From positions 1-7,245 of the forward strand of contig CALGCW010000161.1 of the NCBI GenBank assembly GCA_937884385.1: DNA of 7,245 nucleotides. Reading direction: 5' to 3'. Under the pieces are notes generated by a model that was given only the letters and a program-made list of their open reading frames with translations, did no database searches and was not told the DNA's origin. This stretch comes from an uncultured Clostridia bacterium. GTDB lineage: Bacteria; Bacillota; Clostridia; Oscillospirales; CAG-272. Positions 1 through 4,904 of the stretch are shown here, piece by piece. The number at the start of each line of letters is the position of its first letter. The stretch's first letter is position 1. Made by a program: the position numbers and the translations under genes.

Positions 1-127
1 TTGTTGTATTATATAATATATATACAATAAAAAGGAAGGAAATCGTCATTTTGCTCGGAAGAATAAAAAAATCCAAAAAACCTTAGAAGAATTGGAAGAA
101 CTCAAGCAACGGCTAAAAAATTTAAAA

Positions 128-207
128 GAATTTTTGAGAGGGAACAGGGCAGAAAAAAGCCGCCCGAGAGGGCGGCTTTTTTCTGCCCTTTTCCCTCTCA
201 AAAATTC
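128..207. terminator. Long near-perfect stem-loop, bidirectional terminator
   Basis: The core is GCCGCCC, a GAGA tetraloop and GGGCGGC followed by TTTTTT, which is a standard intrinsic terminator. It extends outward without interruption: AAAAAA/TTTTTT, GGGCAG/CTGCCC, GAGAGGG/CCCTCTC and GAATTTTT/AAAAATTC also pair. This gives about 38 pairs with one clear mismatch (C145 against T190). Because the A and T tracts are symmetric it could stop transcription from either side. It insulates the repressor promoter at 232 from whatever lies to the left. Confidence 0.8.
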
Positions 208-231
208 TTCAAAATTTTTTCAAAAATATAC

Positions 232-260
232 TTGACAAATAAAGTCCAGTATGTTACTAT
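232..260 (+). promoter_or_regulatory. Sigma-A type promoter of the perR-ygiQ fusion
   Basis: A perfect -35 box TTGACA (232-237) is followed by a 17-base spacer and a -10 box TACTAT (255-260). The predicted start of transcription is near 267, about 38 bases before the ATG at 305. A strong ribosome binding site, AAAGGAGG, lies at 292-299. Confidence 0.8.
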
Positions 261-271
261 ACAAATGCAAT

Positions 272-286
272 CGATAATCATTATCG
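272..286. promoter_or_regulatory. Fur/PerR-type operator
   Basis: CGATAAT-C-ATTATCG is a 7-1-7 inverted repeat that fits the Fur-family box (TGATAATnATTATCA in Bacillus) better than the PerR box (TTATAATnATTATAA). It lies just after the predicted transcription start and before the ribosome binding site, a classic position for autorepression of a Fur-family gene. Confidence 0.75.
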
Positions 287-304
287 TTAAGAAAGGAGGC
301 GAGA

Positions 305-1072
305 ATGGAAAGAGTTACAAGATACAGCCCCAAGCGTCAAGCGATTTTGGAGTGTATCTGCTCTGCTGACTGTCACCCCTCTGCCGAGTGGGTCTACGCC
401 ATGCTAAAGCCCCAGATCCCCGATCTGTCGCTGGCGACGGTGTACCGCAACTTAGCTCGGTTCCGCGAGGACGGCGTGGTTCTCGCCGTGGGAAATGTGG
501 ATGGTCAGGAGCGCTACGATGGCGACACTGCACCACACTCCCATTTCATCTGCCGCGAATGCGGTAAGGAGCAGTACCTCGTTCCCTACCTGATGTCAAG
601 CCACCCGGGCTCAACGATGGACGAGGCTATCGAGCTCGCTTGCTACTTGAAAGCAGAGCATTACGCGCCCGAGCAGGTGCAGGACTATTACCCCACCCCC
701 GGCACAGCTTCGACCGTTATGTACTACACGGGCATCAACCCACTCACAGGCAAAAAGGTCTATGTTCCCACCACCTACGAGGAAAAGAGCGAGCAACGCG
801 CTCTCCTTCAGTTCAATAAGCCCGATAACGCCGCAAAGGTAAGATCTGCTCTCATAAAGGCAGGACGCGAGGACCTTATCGGCTTCGGCGGTGAATGCCT
901 CGTGCGACCCGACCGCGCTCCCCGCTTCGAGAAAAAGAGCGATAAGCCTCACGATAAAAAGGGCGGAAAACGAAATGATAAAAAAGTAGATAAAAAGGAA
1001 CCCAAAAGAACTAATCACACGGGCAAGCCCACTCGTAAGGACAATAAAAAGCCGCAGAACAAAAAGAGGTAA
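305..1072 (+). CDS. Chimera: PerR/Fur N-terminal half fused to YgiQ C-terminal end
   Basis: Residues 1-88 are a Fur-family repressor: a winged-helix domain with LSLATVYRNLARFREDG (41-57), metal-site residues equivalent to PerR H37, D85, H91 and H93 (here H24, D72, H78, H80), and the first zinc CxxC (C83, C86). At G87-K88 it switches in frame to the C-terminal end of YgiQ, a radical-SAM protein of poorly known function: QYLVPYLMSSHPGS (90-103), QVQDYYPTPGT (124-134), MYYTGINP (139-146), QRALLQF (164-170) and AGREDLIGFGGECLV (186-200). A Lys-rich tail (about 209-255) follows, as is common in YgiQ. Missing are the second half of the Fur dimerisation domain with its second CxxC and last metal ligand, and the YgiQ Cys cluster that holds the Fe-S centre. 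It is unlikely to have either normal function. Start chosen from AAAGGAGG six bases upstream. The call for both halves is firm; whether the joint exists in the living genome is not. Confidence 0.85.
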   Translation: MERVTRYSPKRQAILECICSADCHPSAEWVYAMLKPQIPDLSLATVYRNLARFREDGVVLAVGNVDGQERYDGDTAPHSHFICRECGKEQYLVPYLMSSHPGSTMDEAIELACYLKAEHYAPEQVQDYYPTPGTASTVMYYTGINPLTGKKVYVPTTYEEKSEQRALLQFNKPDNAAKVRSALIKAGREDLIGFGGECLVRPDRAPRFEKKSDKPHDKKGGKRNDKKVDKKEPKRTNHTGKPTRKDNKKPQNKKR

Positions 1073-1077
1073 AACGA

Positions 1078-1461
1078 ATGCTTGTAAAGAAAGATCATAT
1101 ACAAAATCTCATCGCTAACGATACGCAGAACAGATTCCAATCCTTGGACAGCCCCGAAGGATACGAGCTTTGGTATGATACATATACCAATCGCCATTTC
1201 TTGCACGATCCCGAGGACTCCGAAGGATGCTTCTGGTATAAGCTCGAATTTGTGGCATCCATCCAAAAGCGAATTTGGGAAAACTGGGACGAGCTCGCAA
1301 CTCCCCGCGACGAATATGAGCTCAAATATCTCGACGAAAATCCCGACATAAGTGCAACGCTTGTTTCCGCAAACGGTGTCGTTTATATCGTCTGGTTCAC
1401 CACCGCTTGGAGCAAACCGTCGTCCCTCTACCTCCCCATCGATAAACCTGAGGAAAACTGA
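1078..1461 (+). CDS. Small acidic protein of unknown function (127 aa)
   Basis: I do not recognise this family. The ATG lies 5 bases after the stop of the preceding fusion gene, with AGAGG (1065-1069) as ribosome binding site overlapping that gene's end, so the two are co-transcribed and end at the same terminator. The protein is soluble, without signal peptide or membrane segment. It is rich in aromatic and acidic residues, with a Tyr/Trp-dense stretch (about residues 28-55, ELWYDTYTN and CFWYKLEF) and a hydrophobic strand VVYIVWFTTAW near the end. Its base composition is like the fusion gene's and richer in GC than the array that follows. It may be a normal neighbour of ygiQ in this lineage; that is inference. 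Confidence 0.75.
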   Translation: MLVKKDHIQNLIANDTQNRFQSLDSPEGYELWYDTYTNRHFLHDPEDSEGCFWYKLEFVASIQKRIWENWDELATPRDEYELKYLDENPDISATLVSANGVVYIVWFTTAWSKPSSLYLPIDKPEEN

Positions 1462-1478
1462 TAAAATAAAAAACAAAG

Positions 1479-1506
1479 AAAGGACTGCATCAAGCAGTCC
1501 TTTTTT
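1479..1506. terminator. Intrinsic terminator between convergent genes
   Basis: AAAGGACTGC, loop ATCAA, GCAGTCCTTTTTT. It closes the + strand operon. The A-rich left side also gives a U-rich tail on the - strand, so it probably also ends transcripts coming out of the last array unit (1561-2019), whose flank copy here lacks the usual array hairpin. Confidence 0.85.
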
Positions 1507-1510
1507 AATA

Positions 1511-1558
1511 TTATATTATGAAAATTGCTTCGGCAATACAGTCAACATGAAGTATTAT
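1511..1558 (-). repeat. Flank copy R1, truncated: relic tail only
   Basis: On the - strand this reads LHVDCIAEAIFII-stop, with the stop at 1511-1513. The 21 bases at 1538-1558 are identical to 4228-4248 in copy R4. Similarity ends before the terminator/promoter part, where the + strand operon begins, so this is the array's outer edge. Confidence 0.7.
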
Positions 1559-1560
1559 TA

Positions 1561-2019
1561 CTAGTTTTCTGCAATGTCAACTGTTTTGTTATATACGGTA
1601 ACAAACGGGAAAGAGTGGTCATCAACCTTAAAGAAAACCCACTGTTCGCATTCATCATCAAAATGATGATAGCCGTTTTTAATATACATTTCAATTCTTA
1701 TACCGTTATCCAAAATAATTACAACGTCGTGAAAAGAGTTGACATTCACAGACGTTACAATGCCACCCTCTATTTTATCTCTATATTGCTCAACAAAATA
1801 CCATTCGTCATTGTTTTTATCTTCCTGGCGATCCCAACTCTGGTAATCTAAAGTTGTTACAAGAATATCATTATCACTAATAATACGAGTATGGCATAGT
1901 GTGTGAAGTGCGTAATCTCCGAAACTAAAAGCCATCATTTCACATACAAGATGCAAGTCGTCTAATCGTTTTCCGACAATTTTTTGAAGATGCTCGTTTA
2001 ACTTGTTTTGATAATCCAT
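1561..2019 (-). CDS. Array gene: 152-aa protein, immunity-like pattern
   Basis: Unnamed family. The layout is an N-terminal helix, then IVGKRLDDLHLVCEMMAF, SFGDYALHTLCHTRII and NDILVTTLDYQSWD, and a C-terminal beta-rich half with VVIILDNGIRIEMYI. I recall similar small single-domain proteins scattered as orphan or immunity-type genes in Bacillota, but cannot name a Pfam family. No signal peptide or membrane segment. The start is set by AAAGGAG (2025-2031) five bases from the ATG. It has its own promoter (2070-2098). Its stop (1561-1563) lies 8 bases before the first conserved Leu codon of relic tail R1. It is AT-rich compared with the fusion gene and cinA, which suggests transfer. Confidence 0.85.
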   Translation of the reverse strand: MDYQNKLNEHLQKIVGKRLDDLHLVCEMMAFSFGDYALHTLCHTRIISDNDILVTTLDYQSWDRQEDKNNDEWYFVEQYRDKIEGGIVTSVNVNSFHDVVIILDNGIRIEMYIKNGYHHFDDECEQWVFFKVDDHSFPFVTVYNKTVDIAEN

Positions 2020-2069
2020 GTTGACTCCTTTAGAAAATTATATATTGATTTTGATATCCAACCATCATA

Positions 2070-2098
2070 ATTATATCACACCAAAGCGAAAAAGTAAA
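2070..2098 (-). promoter_or_regulatory. Array promoter for the 152-aa gene
   Basis: On the - strand: -35 TTTACT (2093-2098), 17-base spacer, -10 TATAAT (2070-2075) preceded by GGTGTGA. The -35 box is part of the U-rich tail of the terminator of the preceding unit. Confidence 0.8.
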
Positions 2099-2124
2099 GA
2101 GCGATTTGATTTTCTCAAACTGCC
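2086..2124 (-). terminator. Array terminator R2
   Basis: On the - strand: GGCAGTTTGA, loop GAAAA, TCAAATCGCT, then CTTTACTTTTT. Several pairs are G-U and would be A-C mismatches on the other strand, so the signal acts on the - strand. One A-C mismatch is present in this copy. It ends transcripts of the 243-aa gene. Confidence 0.65.
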
Positions 2125-2194
2125 TTGTTGTTAGTTTAATATTTTCTATCTTTCAAAATTTCCATCGTTTCGCAAAAACAGTCAACGTAAAGGA

Positions 2195-2926
2195 TTATAC
2201 AATTTTGGTCAATCCGTGATATTCTTTAGTTTCCTCGAGTAGTTGATCTAACTTTTTTTCAAGTGTCGAAACATCTTTTACTAACACCTGTATTTTATGC
2301 TGGTTAGCAGTAATTACCCTTATCTTAAATTCGCTCTCTCTTATTAGTGGTGTAATGCTTAACGTAAGCATATCTTTATGATAAGTAATTATTACCTCTA
2401 ATTTATCTAAAAAAAGGTATGTTGTATATCCCAGCGCCCTTGAATAGTTTATAAAATAAAAGGAATGTTCCTGTGTATCTATTCCTCTATCAATTAACGG
2501 CTTGTTAATAGAATCGGCAATAAAAATATATTTTGAGTATGGAATAATACGGGAAAAGATCGTTAAACTTCTACGTACACAGATCAAAGGATATGAGTAA
2601 TCGTAACCAATATATACATTACCGAAGGTAATGATACAGCCTTCTTGATTCCATACATAACCATCATGTTCAGAAAAACTGTTAGGAAGTCCCAAATCAT
2701 TCTTTAAAATATCGAATACTTGATTGAATTCGGGACAACGAATATCATCTTTAAATCTAATTGCGTATACGCCATTTGTTACTAAAAACATTGAGCATTC
2801 AAATCCGTTTATAAACTTCCCTGTCCGTCCCGCCCTTGAATCCTTTTCGATGCTTTTTGCTGTAGAAAATATAGAGGTGTATTTTTCCAAAAGATTTATG
2901 TATGTTTTTTTGACCTTGCTAAACAC
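2195..2926 (-). CDS. Array gene: 243-aa protein of unknown function
   Basis: I do not recognise this family. Start is GTG (2924-2926), fixed by AGGAGG (2933-2938) six bases upstream. The N-terminus has a short basic/amphipathic helix (KVKKTYINLLEKYTSIFSTAKSIEKDSRAGRTGKF). The middle is beta-rich with many Tyr/Phe (FGNVYIGYDYSYPLICV, HSFYFINYSRALGYTTYLFLD). The C-terminus is charged and likely coiled (VSTLEKKLDQLLEETKEY). There is no signal peptide or obvious membrane segment. It is the largest array product, AT-rich, with its own promoter about 100 bases upstream and a terminator just downstream. A role as an accessory or immunity-type protein is only a guess from its setting. Confidence 0.85.
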   Translation of the reverse strand: MFSKVKKTYINLLEKYTSIFSTAKSIEKDSRAGRTGKFINGFECSMFLVTNGVYAIRFKDDIRCPEFNQVFDILKNDLGLPNSFSEHDGYVWNQEGCIITFGNVYIGYDYSYPLICVRRSLTIFSRIIPYSKYIFIADSINKPLIDRGIDTQEHSFYFINYSRALGYTTYLFLDKLEVIITYHKDMLTLSITPLIRESEFKIRVITANQHKIQVLVKDVSTLEKKLDQLLEETKEYHGLTKIV

Positions 2927-2928
2927 TA

Positions 2929-3010
2929 TTATCCTCCTGTGATTTTCAAATTACACTCCGATGCAATGCAAGCATTTTCGCTTTGGGCTTCGTAGGCACA
3001 ATCAATAAAT
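2929..3010 (-). other. 5' leader of the 243-aa gene with possible second tail relic
   Basis: The leader is unusually long (about 100 bases). One - strand frame is open without an ATG and reads KAFIDCAYEAQSENACIASE and on to a stop at 2929-2931. Its IDCAYEA resembles the array tail's VDCFAEA, and the DNA around 2986-3010 lines up with the tail without gaps over the Glu-Ala to Asp region. It may be an older, decayed copy or chance. Confidence 0.25.
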
Positions 3011-3029
3011 GCTTTTTGTTTTTTCTTAC

Positions 3030-3058
3030 ATTATACCACACCCATTTCAAAAAGTAAA
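3030..3058 (-). promoter_or_regulatory. Array promoter for the 243-aa gene
   Basis: On the - strand: -35 TTTACT (3053-3058), 17-base spacer, -10 TATAAT (3030-3035) preceded by GGTGTGG, the same architecture as the other array promoters. Confidence 0.8.
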
Positions 3059-3084
3059 GAGCGATTTGATTTCTCAAACCGCCC
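3044..3084 (-). terminator. Array terminator R3
   Basis: On the - strand: GGGCGGTTTGA, GAAA tetraloop, TCAAATCGCTC, then TTTACTTTTT; 11 pairs including G-U wobbles. It ends the XRE-pair transcript and overlaps the next promoter's -35 box. Confidence 0.75.
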
Positions 3085-3180
3085 TTGGTATTTTTTAGTT
3101 TTTTAGAATTTCTTATCTCGCAGGATGTTCATCGCTTCGGCAAAGCAGTCAGAGCGAAGTGTTTTTTTGTTCTGTACTCA

Positions 3181-3192
3181 CCAACAAGTTGG
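3181..3192. promoter_or_regulatory. CCAAC/GTTGG palindrome beyond the XRE operon
   Basis: CCAACAAGTTGG is a perfect 12-base palindrome downstream of the small partner gene. It has the same half-sites as the palindromes upstream of the regulator (4065-4112), so it may be a further binding site for it. Confidence 0.3.
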
Positions 3193-3231
3193 AATAATAT
3201 TATTATGATTTTCATTACCACAATCTTTTAT

Positions 3232-3474
3232 TTACACTTTTATAATGACTGTGTCTCCGTCAGAGCTTTTTATATCAACTAAAACAAAATGACCGTTCTT
3301 TTTGATGTAATCTTTCAATGATTTGTTTATTGTTGGCAATAAGTCTATTAATGGTTCAATGTCTGTATCACAATGGTTTTTGATATTCTTTAATATAAAT
3401 TTAGATTTCAACAATGACGTTGACAACCAAAATACAACTCCAAATCCTTTACCGTCTTTTATGTGCAATGTCAT
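3232..3474 (-). CDS. Small partner of the XRE regulator, shared C-terminal module (80 aa)
   Basis: The 80 residues hold one small beta-rich module that resembles the C-terminal part of the preceding regulator: both have a SLLK/SIIK-like segment after a strand, and both end in the same motif (VDIKSSDGDTVIIKV here, IEIESSDGDTVYITVE there). The pattern (strand, PLSLLK-like helix, short helix, then lv-i-s-DGd-v-I) is one I associate with the N-terminal module of YvlB/DUF4097-type proteins, from memory. The ATG (3472-3474) begins one base after the TAA of the regulator with only a weak ribosome binding site, so translation is likely coupled. It could bind the regulator's C-terminal domain and modulate it; that is inference. 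Confidence 0.8.
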   Translation of the reverse strand: MTLHIKDGKGFGVVFWLSTSLLKSKFILKNIKNHCDTDIEPLIDLLPTINKSLKDYIKKNGHFVLVDIKSSDGDTVIIKV

Positions 3475-3475
3475 A

Positions 3476-3967
3476 TTACTCTACCGTAATATATACTGTG
3501 TCACCATCGGATGATTCAATTTCAATCAATTTACCGACAACCCCGGCTTCAATCATCATGAATATTTGATTAAAATCTATGTTATTTAGCGAATCATTAC
3601 CGTTGATGTTAGGTAATTCTTTACCTGTATCTAAACATAATTTAATTATAGATATAGGTAAGTTTATTTTAACTTTATCACCATCGACACTTGAAATGTT
3701 GATTGTCAAAATCATTGAACCTATATCTTTGCGTTCCCCCACAGGCACAACCTTTGTTTGCAAAACTTCTCTTCCCAATAATTCATCTAACGATACATTT
3801 AATATGTCTGCTAATATTGGAAGAGTAGATATATCTGGAGCGGATAGGTCATTTTCCCATTTACTCACAGCTTGAGCACTAACATTTACCTTTTCAGCAA
3901 TATCCTCTTGCTTTAACCCTAAATTCTTTCTCAATCTTGATAGTCTTTGTCCAAATGTTTCTTTCAT
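3476..3967 (-). CDS. XRE-family transcriptional regulator with C-terminal sensor-like module
   Basis: Residues 5-63 form a classic HTH_3/XRE domain: FGQRLSRLRKNLGLKQEDIA, then VSAQAVSKWENDLSAPDIST as recognition helix and cap, then LPILADILNVSLDELLG. After a linker, residues 84-163 form the beta-rich module shared with the next gene (MILTINISSVDGDKVKINLP, then IEIESSDGDTVYITVE). No membrane segment, so a cytoplasmic DNA-binding regulator. The start is set by GGAGG (3977-3981) nine bases upstream. It has a promoter unlike the other array units and likely operators upstream of it (4065-4112), which fits autoregulation. Whether it controls the other cassettes is unknown. Confidence 0.9.
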   Translation of the reverse strand: MKETFGQRLSRLRKNLGLKQEDIAEKVNVSAQAVSKWENDLSAPDISTLPILADILNVSLDELLGREVLQTKVVPVGERKDIGSMILTINISSVDGDKVKINLPISIIKLCLDTGKELPNINGNDSLNNIDFNQIFMMIEAGVVGKLIEIESSDGDTVYITVE

Positions 3968-4027
3968 GTTTTCTTTCCTCCGTGTTTATACCGATACTTA
4001 TTCAAACGCTGCAGCATCTGTAATTGT

Positions 4028-4056
4028 ATTATACCATTATGTAAATACCTTTTGAA
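4028..4056 (-). promoter_or_regulatory. Promoter of the XRE operon
   Basis: On the - strand: -10 TATAAT (4028-4033), 17-base spacer, weak -35 TTCAAA (4051-4056). It replaces the standard TTTACT array promoter, which is degenerate in flank copy R4. A weak -35 beside palindromes suits a regulated promoter. Confidence 0.55.
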
Positions 4057-4064
4057 GCGATCAA

Positions 4065-4112
4065 TGGTTGTTTTATCCAACGAATTGGTTGTTTTTATGC
4101 AACTATTAGTTG
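4065..4112. promoter_or_regulatory. Cluster of GTTG/CAAC inverted half-sites, candidate XRE operators
   Basis: Two near-repeats, TGGTTGTTTTATCCAAC (4065-4081) and TGGTTGTTTTTATGCAAC (4086-4103), each have GTTG and CAAC arms. A perfect 6-1-6 palindrome CAACTA-T-TAGTTG (4100-4112) overlaps the second. They lie just upstream of the -35 box of the XRE operon. Confidence 0.5.
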
Positions 4113-4134
4113 AATAGCATTATCATCTGTTCCC

Positions 4135-4174
4135 AAAAAATACAATATGACGGCTTGAATTTACTCAAACCGCC
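4135..4174 (-). terminator. Array terminator R4
   Basis: On the - strand: GGCGGTTTGA, loop GTAAAT, TCAAGCCGTC, then ATATTGTATTTTTT. Ten pairs form. The 3' arm differs from the other copies (GCCGTC against ATCGCT) yet still pairs, so the helix is conserved rather than the letters. Confidence 0.7.
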
Positions 4175-4249
4175 CTGTTGTTTGTTTAATATTTTCTATC
4201 TTTCAAAATTTCCATCGCTTCGCAAAAACAGTCAACATGAAGTATTATG
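4135..4249 (-). repeat. Flank copy R4: relic tail and terminator, promoter decayed
   Basis: The relic tail (stop 4186-4188) reads LHVDCFCEAMEILKDRKY-stop. The Leu codon lies 7 bases after the stop of the gene at 4250-4723. The hairpin is present but the TTTACT/TATAAT promoter is not. Confidence 0.85.
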
Positions 4250-4723
4250 TCAATCAAGCTTTTTAATCTCAACATTTCCGTTTTCGCCAACAACAAATGT
4301 AGCATCAAAATCGTGATTACCGCTCCAACCTCTTACCTTAAAAGAATCAGCACATTCTTTTAATTTGGCACTTCCATAATATCCTGTTTTTTGTTTTAAC
4401 TTTTCGTAGGATAAACCTTTCAGCTCTTGTGCTGTTATATCTCCACAAAAATGCCTCTCGCCTTCTTTGAAAAACTCAATGGCAAAGACGTTTTCATTCA
4501 CAATGTCGTTTATATACTCAATAACCCCATTTTCATCTTCTATATGCCTATGTTGAAATGAAAACTTCACCATAAAAGGAATGGGATCAGCAGGATCATA
4601 GTCAACAATAATATTATCTTTGCCAAAGGGGTTTACTATTTCCGCTGAATCCTTGCTCTCTAAATATATAATTTCATATGAGGAAAAATGATTGGTCAGA
4701 AAGGAATAATTATTTTTACTCAC
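4250..4723 (-). CDS. Array gene: 157-aa protein of unknown function
   Basis: Unnamed family. The start is GTG (4721-4723), chosen because AAGGAGG (4733-4739) lies nine bases upstream; the frame is open further, to 4780, but that extension runs across the promoter and is not translated. The product has no signal peptide or membrane segment. Notable parts are NPFGKDNIIVDYDPADPIPF, FSFQHRHIEDENGVIEYIND, VFAIEFFKEGERHFCGDI, an adenine-independent-looking helix ELKGLSYEKLKQKTGYYGSA, and a C-terminal strand pair (DATFVVGENGNVEIKKLD). From memory, the FSFQH-IEYIND-FAIEFF pattern recurs in small orphan proteins of gut Bacillota. AT-rich, with its own promoter and terminator. An immunity-type role is possible but unproven. 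Confidence 0.85.
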   Translation of the reverse strand: MSKNNYSFLTNHFSSYEIIYLESKDSAEIVNPFGKDNIIVDYDPADPIPFMVKFSFQHRHIEDENGVIEYINDIVNENVFAIEFFKEGERHFCGDITAQELKGLSYEKLKQKTGYYGSAKLKECADSFKVRGWSGNHDFDATFVVGENGNVEIKKLD

Positions 4724-4760
4724 GATACGAGACCTCCTTGAAGATAATATTTGTATTCTC

Positions 4761-4789
4761 ATTATACCACACCGACACAAAAAAGTAAA
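4761..4789 (-). promoter_or_regulatory. Array promoter for the 157-aa gene
   Basis: On the - strand: -35 TTTACT (4784-4789), 17-base spacer, -10 TATAAT (4761-4766). The 23 bases 4768-4790 are identical to 5310-5332 in R6. Confidence 0.85.
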
Positions 4790-4815
4790 GAGCGATTTGA
4801 TTTTCTCAAACCGCC
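4776..4815 (-). terminator. Array terminator R5
   Basis: On the - strand: GGCGGTTTGA, loop GAAAA, TCAAATCGCT, then CTTTACTTTTTT. Ten pairs with G-U wobbles that are allowed only on the - strand. It ends the DUF4275-like transcript. Confidence 0.75.
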
Positions 4816-4904
4816 TTGTTGCATTAGCCTTCTCTAGTGGGGAAGGCTTTTACTTGTTTTTCAAAATCCCCATAGCTTCATGGGTACAGTTAACGTGAAG
4901 CATT

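Larger units (their letters stand above)
2070..2194 (-). repeat. Flank copy R2: relic tail, terminator, promoter
   Basis: Full-length copy. The relic tail (stop at 2136-2138) reads LYVDCFCETMEILKDRKY-stop. The terminator hairpin and promoter follow. A 34-base stretch (2134-2167) is identical to 4184-4217 in R4. The gene at 2195-2926 stops 2 bases before the Leu codon of this tail. Confidence 0.85.
3030..3171 (-). repeat. Flank copy R3, best preserved relic tail
   Basis: The relic frame 3103-3171 reads VQNKKTLRSDCFAEAMNILR and then DKKF-stop (stop at 3103-3105). It is GC-richer than the other copies and possibly closest to the ancestral coding sequence. The terminator and promoter follow. Unlike the other units, the gene upstream of this tail stops about 70 bases earlier, leaving extra sequence that contains a palindrome at 3181-3192. 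Confidence 0.8.
4761..4904 (-). repeat. Flank copy R5, with an inserted hairpin
   Basis: The relic tail (stop 4850-4852) reads LHVNCTHEAMGILKNK-stop; its Leu codon lies 4 bases after the stop of the gene at 4905-5267. Between tail and terminator sits a small stem-loop (AGCCTTC 4826-4832, GAAGGCT 4842-4848) whose ends resemble the larger element inserted at the same place in R6. The terminator hairpin (4791-4815) and promoter follow. Confidence 0.85.

Noticed and set aside
611..1018. 135-codon - strand frame opposite the YgiQ part
   Set aside because: Antisense shadow of clearly homologous + strand coding sequence; its hydrophobic look comes from the complement of Lys-rich codons.
1015..1476. 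153-codon - strand frame opposite the 127-aa gene
   Set aside because: It runs antisense over the end of the fusion gene and the whole small gene, which have a coupled ribosome binding site and a fitting terminator.
3419..3427. GTTGACAAC palindrome inside the 80-aa gene
   Set aside because: It resembles the XRE half-sites but is short, lies in coding sequence and is likely chance.
4724..4780. 19-residue N-terminal extension of the 157-aa array gene
   Set aside because: It would be translated across the TATAAT box and the AAGGAGG ribosome binding site; the GTG at 4721-4723 is correctly spaced from that site.
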